Source of the DNA: Sphingobacteriales bacterium | GTDB taxonomy: Bacteria; Bacteroidota; Bacteroidia; Chitinophagales; JADIYW01 | Direction of reading: 5' to 3' | NCBI GenBank assembly: GCA_016699615.1 | Contig: CP064984.1 | Location: forward strand, 2,886,001-2,950,000 | Length of the DNA: 64,000 nucleotides | In this document: positions 7,624 through 17,120 of the stretch, one piece after another | Layout: each line of letters starts with the position of its first letter | How positions within the stretch are numbered: position 1 is the first letter of the stretch | The notes under the pieces: generated by a model | What the model saw: the letters and a program-made list of their open reading frames with translations, nothing else | What the model was told of the DNA's origin: nothing | Database searches by the model: none | Translations under genes and position numbers: made by a program

Positions 7624-10038
7624 TTAAAATTTAAAACTATAGCCTAATCGAATAACTTGTGTTTCATAATAGTCTGAACTTGTATAGTTAAAACCATTTC
7701 CATTAATTTGTTTTTTAATTACCATCGTATTAAACAAATCATTAGCATTAAAAAATAGTTCACCTTTTCCTTTTTGGATAGATTTTTTTAGACCTAAATC
7801 GAATGAAAATCTTTGCCCAATTTTTCCTTGTGGTATAATATCTGGTGCTAAATACACAGCAGTTGCTTGCAATTCAAAGTTTTTTGGTAAATGAAAATTA
7901 TTATTCAATTTAATACTACCTGAGAAAATAGTTTGTTTGACCATTGAAAAAGTATGTGGTGTTGGATATAAATTTTCTACTGTAAATGCATTAATTTGAT
8001 TGTAATATATATTTGCATTGAGATTTAAAGTATACCATTTTGTTATATTTTGATTGAATATGACTTCCAAGCCTGTGTTGTGACTTTTTCCAGCATTCTG
8101 AAATATGGCATATATTAAAGTACTGTTGGGTACAATCGTAGAAATTCTTGTAATAGTTGCAGTTGCAAAACGATAATATAATGCTGAATAAAAATAGCCT
8201 TTATTCCAATTTGTCTTATAGCCTAACTCAAATGAATTGGTGAACTGTGGACGCAATGCTGGGTTACCAACTTTAATAATTTCAGCATCATCGTATTTTG
8301 GAAAAATTCTAATATCTACTTCGTTTGGTCTATCTACTCTTCGATTATAGAAAAGCGACAGTTTGTTGTGGTCATTAATTTTATATGCCAATCTGAAATT
8401 TGGAAAAGGTTGAATATAATCATAGCCATCACTTTTGTAAGTATTGTGATTTGGGTTTACCTTGTAATTGATGTTCACATATTCTAATCTCAATCCTAAT
8501 TCTGCTTCCCATTTTTTATTTTCTACTACATAATTTCCATAAAGTGCAGGAATCAATTCTTTGTAATTTGCCCAGCCACCAGCATTTGTATCTAATACTG
8601 AATTTACACCAGGAATAAAATTCATGTTTGTAGGAATTGTTCTATATCTAAATTTTATACCAGTTTCTATATGCCCAAACTTTAATGGTTTTATATAATC
8701 TACATTAAAATCATATACTTGTTCGTCTGATAATAGTTTGAATGCATCTGTGCCTTTTGAAGTTGGTAAATAGTTATCGTAAAAATATTTTTCATCTTCT
8801 CTGTGAAAAGTATAGTTAAAACCTGCGTTAAGTAAATGTCCAGCTTGTTTGAATTTGTGTTGATATGCCACAGTAGACATTGCTGTTGTTTTTAATTCAT
8901 CTTCTAAAAATTTCCAAAGTCGCAATCTTTCAGATAAATCTGCATTAAAAAAAGGTTGGTCGCCTCTGTCAATTATTTTCTCACTTCCAAATAAACCAGA
9001 AACAGTCAAAGTATTATGTTCATTGATATACCAATCAATGCCTGCTTTTGACGTAAAGAAATTTGTGTTTCTATTTCTTTTTAGTTGTTGTTTGATAATA
9101 GTTCCATCGTCATAAGTTCTATCTACAAATTCATTTTTATTGAGTGTTTGTGTATATAAATTATCTGCTTGAAAAAATGCATTTATTTTTCCTTTTCTAT
9201 AATTAAAAGAAATGGAAGGATTGACTTTTGGTGTAAAAGTATATTGTGGCCTTATTGTAGGTAAGTTATCATGACGAACCCACAATGCGCCAGCACCAAT
9301 AGTGAGTCCAACTTTGCCATTAAAACCATCTTGTTTGTTTTTTTTCATTATAATATTGATAATTCCAGCATTGCCATTTGCATCGTATTTGGAAGATGGA
9401 TTGTTGATGATTTCTATTTTTTCGATAGATGATGCCGGAATGTTATCTAATCCAGTTTGGTTGCCAAAGCCTGTCATTGCTGTTTGTTTACCATCAATGA
9501 GTATTGTTACTTTATCATTTCCACGTAGTTGAACTTTATTGTCTTGTACTGTAATACCTGGCAAATTTTGCATGGTTTGCAAAACAGAACCTCCATTCTG
9601 ACTAATATTATCTTCAACGGAATACGTTTTTTTATCCATTTTGCTACTCACGTCATCTGCTTTTGCTGTTATCAAAACTTCATTTAGTAACTGTGCATCT
9701 TCTTCTATTTCAATCGTTGCTATATCTAAAAACTTTGAAAGATTACCAACAAATAATGGTTTTTCTTTTGTAATGTATCCAAGAAAAGAAAATTCTATAA
9801 TATAATTATCTGGTTTAATGTCTGTGAGTATAAAACTTCCATTGTCATCTGTTACTGTTCCTGTTACAAACGCACTATCTTTTTCAGTTTTTAAAACAAC
9901 ATTTACATAAGACATGAGTGATTTGTCTTTTTTATCTTTTACTATTCCAGAAATTGTTGTTAGTGGTGTTTGTGCAGACGAAATAACAATCATCATAAAT
10001 AGGAAATAACTTAGTGCTATATTTTTTATGTACGTCAT
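7624..10038 (-). CDS. Outer-membrane beta-barrel receptor (TonB-dependent-like, OMP_b-brl_3 type)
   Basis: 804 residues. A signal peptide (~1-23, ending SSAQ) is followed by a carboxypeptidase-regulatory-like domain (~28-110, 'ISGIVKDKKDKSLMSYVNVVL'). A plug (~125-235) follows with 'GGSVLQTMQNLPGITVQDNKVQLRGNDKVTILIDGKQ' split over two strands, and then a barrel of alternating strands that ends 'YYETQVIRLGYSFKF' with the C-terminal Phe usual for barrel insertion. This resembles the outer-membrane beta-barrel family with shortened TonB box seen throughout Bacteroidota. The substrate is unknown; it lies downstream of the PepSY lipoprotein and two-component genes, so control by that system is plausible. 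Confidence 0.85.
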   Translation of the reverse strand: MTYIKNIALSYFLFMMIVISSAQTPLTTISGIVKDKKDKSLMSYVNVVLKTEKDSAFVTGTVTDDNGSFILTDIKPDNYIIEFSFLGYITKEKPLFVGNLSKFLDIATIEIEEDAQLLNEVLITAKADDVSSKMDKKTYSVEDNISQNGGSVLQTMQNLPGITVQDNKVQLRGNDKVTILIDGKQTAMTGFGNQTGLDNIPASSIEKIEIINNPSSKYDANGNAGIINIIMKKNKQDGFNGKVGLTIGAGALWVRHDNLPTIRPQYTFTPKVNPSISFNYRKGKINAFFQADNLYTQTLNKNEFVDRTYDDGTIIKQQLKRNRNTNFFTSKAGIDWYINEHNTLTVSGLFGSEKIIDRGDQPFFNADLSERLRLWKFLEDELKTTAMSTVAYQHKFKQAGHLLNAGFNYTFHREDEKYFYDNYLPTSKGTDAFKLLSDEQVYDFNVDYIKPLKFGHIETGIKFRYRTIPTNMNFIPGVNSVLDTNAGGWANYKELIPALYGNYVVENKKWEAELGLRLEYVNINYKVNPNHNTYKSDGYDYIQPFPNFRLAYKINDHNKLSLFYNRRVDRPNEVDIRIFPKYDDAEIIKVGNPALRPQFTNSFELGYKTNWNKGYFYSALYYRFATATITRISTIVPNSTLIYAIFQNAGKSHNTGLEVIFNQNITKWYTLNLNANIYYNQINAFTVENLYPTPHTFSMVKQTIFSGSIKLNNNFHLPKNFELQATAVYLAPDIIPQGKIGQRFSFDLGLKKSIQKGKGELFFNANDLFNTMVIKKQINGNGFNYTSSDYYETQVIRLGYSFKF

Positions 10039-10046
10039 AATATTTG

Positions 10047-10463
10047 TTATTTTATTATATTTCCGTTTGAGTCAAAAATTAAATCTTTGTCATTTACTTC
10101 TGCTTCATAAGTGACAGTGCCTTTGTTGTCTATAATTTTTGCAGCTTCTTTAATTTTTTGATCTGCATAGTTTTTAGCAACATAATTTTTTACTTCAACA
10201 GGAAGTTCATTGGTTTTGATTTCAATTTCTGTTTCAAGAATATTTCCTACTGAGTCTATGAGAAGTGAATATTCAGTTTTATCAAATTCAAAAGATGCTT
10301 CATAGTTGCTGTTTTCTTTTTCCCATTTTAGCTCTTCTGCATTTTGGTAATTTTTTTGCAGTGTTAGTTTAACTACAGCTGGAATTTCGATGTTTTATTT
10401 TGTGTGTGTGTTTGAACACGATACTGCATATGTGGCAGCCAATACAATTAATAATGTTTTCAT
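10047..10463 (-). pseudogene. PepSY-like lipoprotein interrupted by an early in-frame TAA
   Basis: From ATG at 10461-10463 the frame encodes a lipoprotein signal (LLIVLAATYAVSC, lipobox Cys16), then 'SNTHTK' and a TAA at 10395-10397 (codon 23). With no frameshift it continues through 'NIEIPAVVKLTLQKNYQNAEELKWE' and two PepSY-like repeats (ASFEFDKTEYSLLIDSVGNI; TYEAEVNDKDLIFDSNGNI) to TAA at 10047-10049, ~138 codons in all. Such periplasmic PepSY-like proteins commonly accompany a two-component system, as here. One substitution, for example GAA to TAA, explains the break. The downstream sequence remains well conserved in codon use, so the lesion is recent or a base-call error. Confidence 0.75.
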
Positions 10464-10510
10464 TTTTGTAAATTTTATACTACAAAGTTGAACATCGATT
10501 TAGAAGAAAT

Positions 10511-11797
10511 TTAGAATTTTATTACGAACGAATGAAAATTATTTTCAAAAGTGTATTGGATATTCCAATTGTAGCGATGGCAAATTTCTTTAGTTATGGC
10601 TAAACCTAAACCACTATTGGTATTCTCGGAAGATGAAACTATAAATCTGTCAAAAATTTTAGTATTATCTAATGCTGATTTTCCTATATTGGAAATTGAT
10701 AATTTCCTATCACAAAATTCTATATTAATTTTTCCATTTTCAACATTATGTACAATTGCATTGATTAATAAATTATTGATTAAAATTTCAAGTAAAGTTT
10801 TGTTGCATGTGAGCGAAAATTTTTCTTTGAGGTTTTTACCAACTGAAATTTGTTTGGCTTCAATATAATCTGAAAGCATTTCAATCGACTCATTTATCAT
10901 TTCTGTTAATTCAATATTTTCTTTATCAGAAAATTGATTGTTTTCTATTTTGGCTAAAAGCAATAAATTTTTGTTGATTCGCGTTACTCTTGACAGTGGC
11001 AATTCAATTGCATTAATTATTTCAGCTTGTTCATTGCTTAGTTGTTCGTTTTGCAACAATACATCTATTTTTGATTTTAGAACTGCCAAAGGAGTTTGTA
11101 ATTCGTGCGATGCATTTTCTATAAATGTTTTTTGTTGTGTATATACAGAAATATTTTTATCTATTAAGTTTCGCAAAGATTGATTTAAGTCTTCAAATTC
11201 TTCAATATCAGTTTTGTCAAATGAAATGGTTTGTTGCGTAGTTAAATCAAATGATTTTAGTTTTTCAAGTGTATTTCTAAATGGTTGCCAAATTTGTTTT
11301 GCTATTCGCCTGTTTAGAAAAATAAATCCAATAACCAATGCTATAAAAAATAAAAGTGTTACAAAAGCAATTGCAAGCATTGTCTCATCAGTTTCTTCAA
11401 CATTACTTTCAACTTGCAAATGGTATATTTTGTTATTAATTATTATATAAGATGAAAGAACTCTAAATCGATTGATTTCATTATAGGCTACATACTCATT
11501 TTGTTTGCTAATCGTATAAGTGCTGTCAGATTTTGGAGATGTTATATTGCTTGGTGTTAATGTTGTATTTGGTTGCAATTTATTCCAATTTTTAAGCAAA
11601 CTATTTAATTCAATTTCTTCAATTGTATTTTTATTAAAATTATTTAGTATCTGTTTTTTTATAATTAAATTATGCTCGTCTAACTCTTGTAGCCAAATAA
11701 AATCTATTACTAAATAATAAACAGGAATACTACACATTAAAATAATTAGCGCATAAATTGAAAATGCTTTGAATGGTTTGTTTAATAATTTACTCAT
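10511..11797 (-). CDS. Sensor histidine kinase (HisKA/HATPase type)
   Basis: An inner-membrane kinase of ~428 residues: TM1 near the N-terminus (FSIYALIILMCSIPVYYLV), a periplasmic sensor region of ~100 residues, TM2 (AIAFVTLLFFIALVIGFIFL), then a cytoplasmic linker. The HisKA box is 'ASHELQTPLAVL' with the phospho-accepting His, the N box 'LINNLLINAIVHN', and the G box 'SGLGLAITKEICH'. I chose ATG 11795-11797 because it overlaps the natural stop of the response-regulator frame as ATGA; another in-frame ATG lies at 11804-11806. The signal is unknown; co-location with the PepSY protein and an outer-membrane receptor suggests envelope or ligand sensing. Confidence 0.9.
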   Translation of the reverse strand: MSKLLNKPFKAFSIYALIILMCSIPVYYLVIDFIWLQELDEHNLIIKKQILNNFNKNTIEEIELNSLLKNWNKLQPNTTLTPSNITSPKSDSTYTISKQNEYVAYNEINRFRVLSSYIIINNKIYHLQVESNVEETDETMLAIAFVTLLFFIALVIGFIFLNRRIAKQIWQPFRNTLEKLKSFDLTTQQTISFDKTDIEEFEDLNQSLRNLIDKNISVYTQQKTFIENASHELQTPLAVLKSKIDVLLQNEQLSNEQAEIINAIELPLSRVTRINKNLLLLAKIENNQFSDKENIELTEMINESIEMLSDYIEAKQISVGKNLKEKFSLTCNKTLLEILINNLLINAIVHNVENGKINIEFCDRKLSISNIGKSALDNTKIFDRFIVSSSENTNSGLGLAITKEICHRYNWNIQYTFENNFHSFVIKF

Positions 11798-12468
11798 ATT
11801 TCCCATTTATATCCAGTTCCATAAATTGTTTTGATATAGTTGTCGTATCAAGCTTCAGTTAATTTCTTTTTAAAATTCTTTACATGTGCATAAATAAAAT
11901 CGTGGTTGTCAAACATGTCTGCAATATCACCAGATAGATGTTCAGCCAAAGCACTTTTTGAGATAACACGATTTTTATTTCCAATAAAAAATAGCAATAA
12001 ATCAATTTCTTTTTTTGTTAGATTAATTTCTGTTTCATTTACTTGTACTGTTTTGCCCAACAAATCAATTGTTATTTCATTTTGTTGGATAATATTGGAA
12101 CTATTAAATTGTTTTCTGCGTATGATAGAATGTATTCTTGCAGACAATTCAGAAAGATGAAATGGTTTTGTCAAATAATCATCAGCGCCAATTTGCAATC
12201 CTTTTACTTTATCATCAATTGCGTTTTTTGCTGAAATAATAATTACACCATCTTGTTTGTTTTGATTTTTTATTATTTCAAGAATTTTCAAACCATTGCC
12301 ATCTGGCAACATGATATCTAAAAGAATACAATCATAGGTATAAAGTGCTATTTTTTCAATGGCTTGATTATATGTAGATGCAAACTCACACAAATGATTT
12401 TCTTTAGATAAATAATTGGCAATGTCTTTTGCAAGTTCTTTTTCATCTTCTACAATCAAAATTTTCAT
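11794..12468 (-). pseudogene. OmpR-family response regulator, C-terminus cut by a TGA
   Basis: A receiver domain (~1-115) with the acidic pair in 'IVEDEK', phospho-acceptor Asp51 in 'LLDIMLPDGNG', and Lys101 in 'DDYLTKPF'. A winged-helix DNA-binding domain follows (KTVQVNETEINLTKKEIDLLLFF; DFIYAHVKNFKKKL). The visible frame ends at TGA 11848-11850 (codon 207) after 'KKLTEA'. It continues unshifted as YDNYIKTIYGTGYKWEI to TGA 11794-11796, exactly where the kinase ATG overlaps. That tail is the conserved wing of the DNA-binding domain, so the truncated protein would bind DNA poorly. A GGA-to-TGA change would explain it ('LTEAGYDNYI'). Whether it is genuine cannot be told from sequence alone. 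Confidence 0.85.
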
Positions 12469-12554
12469 TCACAAATTTACATTTGAATTTTGAAGAAATT
12501 TAGAATTCTAAATATTATTGTTTATTGCAAGTGCAATATATTGAAGAGAGAAAA

Positions 12555-13367
12555 CTATTTTAGTAATAAAAATGCTAAAATAATGCTACCCATGATTATT
12601 CTATAGTAGCCAAAAAACTTAAAACCATATTTTTTGATGATTTCTATAAAGAATTTTATAGCTAATAATGCTACAATAAATGCGACTATATTTCCTAAGA
12701 TAAAAATGAATGTATTGCTTGAAGATGAAAATATCATCTCATAGCCTTTTTGCTCAATTCCATTGTAGTTCCAATCTTTTAAGATTAAAGAATAACAAGT
12801 CACTGCAAACATGGTTGGTACTGCTAAAAAGAATGAAAATTCTGCTGCTAAATCTCTTGTTAGCTTTTGTTGCATACCACCAATTATTGAAGCAGCCGAA
12901 CGACTTACGCCAGGCATCATTGCTAAACATTGCCAAAAACCAATAGTGAATGCTTTTTTTATGGTAATGTCTTCTTCCTTTTTTATTGTTGGATTTTGAA
13001 AATATTTATCTACAAACAACAATACGATACCACCAAGTATTAAAACGATGGCAATTGGAATAGGTTTTTCTAAAACTGCTTCTATTTTTTCGTCAAATAA
13101 TTTTCCTAGTACTAATGCTGGAATGATAGCTATAGCCAACTTAATATAAAAATCTAATGATTTGAAATTTAAAAACTTTTTCCAATACAATACCACTACC
13201 GAAAGTATAGCGCCAAATTGTATAGATACTTGAAACATTTTTACAAATTCATTTTCTTCAATACCGAAAAATGTACTCATAAAAATCATATGTGCAGTAG
13301 ATGATACTGGCAAAAACTCTGTGATGCCTTCTACAATAGCAATAAAAACAGCATGTATTGTTTCCAT
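12555..13367 (-). CDS. uppP: Undecaprenyl-diphosphatase (UppP/BacA)
   Basis: 270 residues, inner-membrane, about 8 hydrophobic segments. It removes a phosphate from undecaprenyl pyrophosphate to recycle the lipid carrier for peptidoglycan and O-antigen synthesis. Both signature motifs are present: 'EGITEFLPVSSTAHM' near the N-terminus (catalytic Glu-rich motif and Ser) and 'PGVSRSAASIIGGM' in the middle (essential Arg). Length matches the family. The start codon overlaps the DUF3098 stop by one base, and ftsX lies just upstream. The order ftsX-DUF3098-uppP is a conserved Bacteroidota cell-envelope cluster. Confidence 0.95.
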   Translation of the reverse strand: METIHAVFIAIVEGITEFLPVSSTAHMIFMSTFFGIEENEFVKMFQVSIQFGAILSVVVLYWKKFLNFKSLDFYIKLAIAIIPALVLGKLFDEKIEAVLEKPIPIAIVLILGGIVLLFVDKYFQNPTIKKEEDITIKKAFTIGFWQCLAMMPGVSRSAASIIGGMQQKLTRDLAAEFSFFLAVPTMFAVTCYSLILKDWNYNGIEQKGYEMIFSSSSNTFIFILGNIVAFIVALLAIKFFIEIIKKYGFKFFGYYRIIMGSIILAFLLLK

Positions 13368-13726
13368 TATGCTGTTGTAATTGTTTGACTAGGTTTTTTT
13401 AGTATTCCAATTCCTATAATTGCAAATCCTATTAATATTGTAATAGGTGCAAGTGTAATTCTTCTAAATGAATAGATTTCTGCTTCGTTAAATACTTTTG
13501 GATCAGTATTGCCACCACTCATTAGTATAAAACCTAATACTATAAGTACTGCGCCTATACTAAATAGAATATAGTTCAAGTTGTCAAATAAAAGTGTTTG
13601 ATTTTGACTTTTTGGTAAACTGAAACCTGAACCACTACTTTTCTTTGTAGATTGATTTATTTGTTTTACTTCTTTTGGTTCAGCTACTTTTGGTGCTTGT
13701 TTTACTTGTGGTTTATTTTTTGCCAT
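13367..13726 (-). CDS. DUF3098 membrane protein
   Basis: 119 residues. A Lys/Pro/Ser-rich cytoplasmic N-terminus (~1-45) is followed by two hydrophobic segments flanking the family signature 'GFILMSGGNTDPKVFNEAEIYSFRRITLAPI', which I recognise as DUF3098. Such proteins lie next to ftsX in many Bacteroidota genomes and are suspected to act with it in cell division, but no function is established. It overlaps uppP by one base and starts 11 bases after the ftsX stop, so it is part of one operon. Confidence 0.85.
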   Translation of the reverse strand: MAKNKPQVKQAPKVAEPKEVKQINQSTKKSSGSGFSLPKSQNQTLLFDNLNYILFSIGAVLIVLGFILMSGGNTDPKVFNEAEIYSFRRITLAPITILIGFAIIGIGILKKPSQTITTA

Positions 13727-13737
13727 TTTTTATTTTT

Positions 13738-14612
13738 TTATACTAAATCATCAAGATTTAAGTTCAAGTATTTTCTAACTGCAAAATAAGTGCTAATTGT
13801 TGAAATAGACAAGCTTATTAGAATTAAACTTTGCAGCCAATATTACAAAAAATATTATATCATTTTGAGAAAGTACCAAACTGTACTTATAAATTCCGTA
13901 ACTTAAGAGAATTGCCAAAAATATTATGCTAATAAAAACACTTACCAAACCTGCTTTTATTGCATTAAAAATATATGGCTTTATGATAAACCATTCTGTA
14001 CTACCTATCAGTTGCATAGTTCTTATTGCAAATCTTTGGCTATACATTTTTAATCTTATGGTTGTATCAATTACAGAAAATGCGATAATTAATAATATTA
14101 TTGAAAGTATACTAATTGTAACAAAAGCTGGTTTTACAGTAGTACTCACAAAATTGCTAATAGGTTCTGAGTATGACATTTCTTTGATGCCACCAATCAT
14201 CATGAAATCAGATTTTAATTCTTTTAATGTTTTAGAGTCTAAAAATTCAGGTTTCAGATTTACTACATATGCATTGTACAATGGATTGTAACCTAAAATT
14301 TGAGTAAAATTCTGTCCTAATTCTTTCTCATACATTTTTGCTTTTCTCTTTACTTCTATAAGCTACTTTGCTGATGTATTCTTTCTGGCGTAAGTCAGTC
14401 GTTACTTGATTAATTTGGTTTGCAGAAAGTGTATCATGTAGAATCAATTCAATATCAATATTCTGTTTAAGTTTATTAATTGTATTTTTTGCTAAATATA
14501 AAATACTTGCAAACAAACCAACTATAAATAAGTTCAATGCAATTGTTAGCACAGCATATTTATAAGTTGCTTGATATTTTTTGATTGGTTTATATGACTG
14601 CTCTTCGCTCAT
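13738..14612 (-). pseudogene. ftsX: Cell-division permease-like FtsX, two single-base frameshifts
   Basis: The N-terminal part (14612 down to ~14346): cytoplasmic start, TM1 'YAVLTIALNLFIVGLFASIL', then the extracellular loop up to 'KVAYRSKEK'. One extra A near 14346-14350 breaks the frame; without it the protein reads 'SKEKAKMYEKELGQNFTQIL'. The next part has TM2-TM4 (FVTISILSIILLIIAFSVID; IIFLAILLSYGIYKY) but shifts again near 13835 (GCTGCAAAG). Removing one A gives 'LILISLSISTISTYFAVRKYLNL' and 'NLDDLV' at TAA 13738-13740, the expected FtsX C-terminus. The repaired length is 290 aa, normal. FtsX with FtsE controls peptidoglycan hydrolases at the septum. Two homopolymer insertions in a gene normally needed for division point to consensus error. 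Confidence 0.85.
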
Positions 14613-14656
14613 ATAGTGTACGAAAATAGCAAATATATTTTACTTAAAATAATGAT

Positions 14657-15808
14657 TTAGGAAATATTAGGAAATTTTGAGTCTCTGATGCCTAAGAATA
14701 ATTTTTCAATCAACTGATAATTTATATAAGACAATACATAAACAGCTACAAAATAGATTGTACCAAAAATTAAACTTTGTGTAATTGTATTAGGTACTAT
14801 TTTTTGGTGAAAGAATAGATAATATATAAACAAATGAATTAAATACATAGAATATGAAATCTTACTTGTTATAGCAAAAAATATATTGCCAATTTTTATA
14901 TTTTTTATTGAGTAGAAGTATGGGAAACACATTGCAAACAATACAGCAGAAATAGGAGAGAAGCCATAATTTATAAAGTTTTTAATATACATATTATTTC
15001 TATACAATTCATAGTTGTTTTCAAAAATTAGGTAAAAAATATTTATAAAAAATAGTAACAAAATACACGAAATAATAAATAATACATTTTTGTATTTAAA
15101 AAAATATGCTTTATAATAATGATACAACCATGATGTAATTGCACCAATGCAAAGACTATCAAATCTAAAAATTACAATTTTCCGTATATCTTCATCAAAG
15201 TCAGTTGTAGTATTTTGCACAAAAATTAGCTTTAACACAACTATTGCAACAAGTATTGCAATTGATGAAAATAAAAATGCAGACTTTACATTATGCTTTA
15301 AAAGATTTATAAATGTAATAAGTACTAATGGCGAAATTAGATAGTACCATTCTTCAACAGCCAAGCTCCATGCTTCTCTAAAAAATGAAGGATGTGGTGT
15401 ATATATATTTTGCAAAAAAAATAAATATCGCCTGTCAAAAGTATATTTTTTGATAATGACACAAAATATCAGAATATTCAAAAACAAAATCCAATAGTAA
15501 TTTGGCAATGTTCGCAACCATCTTCTAATCCAAAATTTTCTAAAAAGAATATCAAAGCTTAATTTCTCTTTGCTTAATATATCTAACAAAATCTTAGAAA
15601 TTAAAAATCCACTTAAAACAAAAAACAACTCAATAGCTAAAAAAGATAAAACACCACTAATTGCCAAAAATTTTCCTACAAATATTCCTAAAAATGGAAT
15701 ATAAATTAATGGATTAAACAAAGTTGATGCATGTGCAAATACAACCATTAAAATTGCCAAACTTCTCAAAATATCTAAGCCTAAAATTCTGTTGGATAAG
15801 TCTTTCAA
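14657..15808 (-). CDS. Acyltransferase family 3 membrane protein (OafA/YrhL-like)
   Basis: 383 residues with ~10 membrane helices. The start 'LGLDILRSLAILMVVFAHAS' has the conserved Arg and catalytic His of the acyltransferase_3 family, and 'EAWSLAVEEWYYLISPLVL' is the second family block. These inner-membrane enzymes transfer acetyl or other acyl groups to exported sugars such as O-antigen or exopolysaccharide. No C-terminal SGNH domain is present. The substrate is unknown and no polysaccharide cluster is adjacent. It is divergent from the transglutaminase-like gene starting 29 bases away. Confidence 0.9.
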   Translation of the reverse strand: MKDLSNRILGLDILRSLAILMVVFAHASTLFNPLIYIPFLGIFVGKFLAISGVLSFLAIELFFVLSGFLISKILLDILSKEKLSFDILFRKFWIRRWLRTLPNYYWILFLNILIFCVIIKKYTFDRRYLFFLQNIYTPHPSFFREAWSLAVEEWYYLISPLVLITFINLLKHNVKSAFLFSSIAILVAIVVLKLIFVQNTTTDFDEDIRKIVIFRFDSLCIGAITSWLYHYYKAYFFKYKNVLFIISCILLLFFINIFYLIFENNYELYRNNMYIKNFINYGFSPISAVLFAMCFPYFYSIKNIKIGNIFFAITSKISYSMYLIHLFIYYLFFHQKIVPNTITQSLIFGTIYFVAVYVLSYINYQLIEKLFLGIRDSKFPNIS

Positions 15809-15836
15809 TATTTTTTTTCGCTAATTTAATGCTAAA

Positions 15837-16520
15837 ATGTATATTCGCAACATGAAAAATGCACCATTTGGAATTGAATTATATTTACAACCTACATTTT
15901 TTATAGATAGTAATCATCCAGATGTAATTGAATATACTAAAAAAATTATACAAGACGAAACAAATCCTACACAACAAGCAATACTATTGTATAATGCTGT
16001 GAGAGACGATTTTAAATACAATCCATACAATATAAATCTAAAACACGAAGAATTAAAAGCAAGTACACTATTAAATAGAGCAAGTAAAAGTGGCTATTGT
16101 ACAGAAAAAGCATGCCTTTTAGCAGCATGTCTTCGTGTTGTCAATATACCAAGTAGAATGTGTTTTTTCGATGTAAAGAACCATATTGGTGTAGATAAAT
16201 TTATAGATATCATTAAAACAGATGTACTTACATTTCATGCATGTACAGATATCTATTTGGAAGAAAAATGGGTAAAAGCAACACCAGCTTTTAATAAAGA
16301 ATTATGCAACAAGCAAGGTGTTCCTGTGTTAGAATTTGATGGAAAAACAGACTCAATTTTTCAACAATTTGATGAACATGGCAATAAATTTATGGAATAT
16401 CTACAAGATTTTGGTTCATTTCACGATATACCACATGATATGTTTGTAGCACAACTGAAAAAACATTATGGACATTTCTTTCAGAATGAAGAAAGTTTCA
16501 GAGCCATGTTTAAGGCATAA
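15837..16520 (+). CDS. Transglutaminase-like cysteine peptidase domain protein
   Basis: 227 residues (ATG at 15837, or 'MKNAPFGIEL' a few codons later at 15852). The transglutaminase-like core contains the catalytic Cys in 'SKSGYCTEKACLLAACLRVVNIPSRM', a His in 'TFHACTDIYLEEKWVKATPAFNKELC', and an Asp further on. No signal peptide, so it is probably cytoplasmic. Family members are proteases or transamidases of mostly unknown function. Monocistronic, upstream of the ribosomal operon and separated from it by 147 bases. Confidence 0.85.
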   Translation: MYIRNMKNAPFGIELYLQPTFFIDSNHPDVIEYTKKIIQDETNPTQQAILLYNAVRDDFKYNPYNINLKHEELKASTLLNRASKSGYCTEKACLLAACLRVVNIPSRMCFFDVKNHIGVDKFIDIIKTDVLTFHACTDIYLEEKWVKATPAFNKELCNKQGVPVLEFDGKTDSIFQQFDEHGNKFMEYLQDFGSFHDIPHDMFVAQLKKHYGHFFQNEESFRAMFKA

Positions 16521-16667
16521 AGCCTTGTTAATATAAATTTAATATACAATTTTATATTGATTATCAGCAATTTACATAAATTATTAGATACAAATACAAG
16601 TGCATATATATAATTTTAGCGTAAAATACTATCTTCGCACACTCAAAAAATACAATTTACGCAAATA

Positions 16668-17117
16668 ATGAGAAATTTAAGTTATAAAACAAGAACAGTA
16701 GTACCAAAAGATGTTGATAGAACATGGTATTTGGTAGATGCAGAAAATAAAACCTTAGGTAGATTATCTTCTGAAATTGCAAAAATTTTACAAGGAAAAA
16801 ACAAAGCATCTTACACACCAAATATTGACAATGGTGACTATGTGGTTATCATCAATGCAGAAAAAGTTGCGCTTTCTGGAAATAAATTAAATGCAAAAGT
16901 GTACATCAGACACACAGGATATCCTGGTGGACAAAGATTTATGACACCTAAAGAAGCATTGGTAAAAAAACCTGAGTTTATTTTAGAGAATGCAATTAAG
17001 CACATGCTTCCAAGAACAAGATTAGGAAGAGCAATGTATAAAAAATTATTTGTATATGCTGGAACTGCACATCCACATGCTGCACAGAACCCTAAACAGT
17101 TAAATATAAACATATAA
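16668..17117 (+). CDS. rplM: Ribosomal protein L13
   Basis: 149 residues, the normal L13 length for Bacteroidota. Conserved blocks: 'TWYLVDAENKTLGRLSSEIAKIL', 'GDYVVIINAEKVALSGNK', 'TGYPGGQRF', and 'AIKHMLPRTRLGRAMYKKLFVYAGTAHPHAAQNP'. First gene of rplM-rpsI-rpsB-tsf, a standard order in this phylum. Upstream, TATCTTCG around 16631 resembles a -7 element, but no matching -33 box is clear. rpsI starts 3 bases after the stop. Confidence 0.97.
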   Translation: MRNLSYKTRTVVPKDVDRTWYLVDAENKTLGRLSSEIAKILQGKNKASYTPNIDNGDYVVIINAEKVALSGNKLNAKVYIRHTGYPGGQRFMTPKEALVKKPEFILENAIKHMLPRTRLGRAMYKKLFVYAGTAHPHAAQNPKQLNINI

Positions 17118-17120
17118 TAA

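Noticed and set aside
4453..11850. Alternative genetic code (stop reassignment) to explain the three in-frame stops
   Set aside because: TAA and TGA end many neighbouring genes normally, so neither is reassigned.
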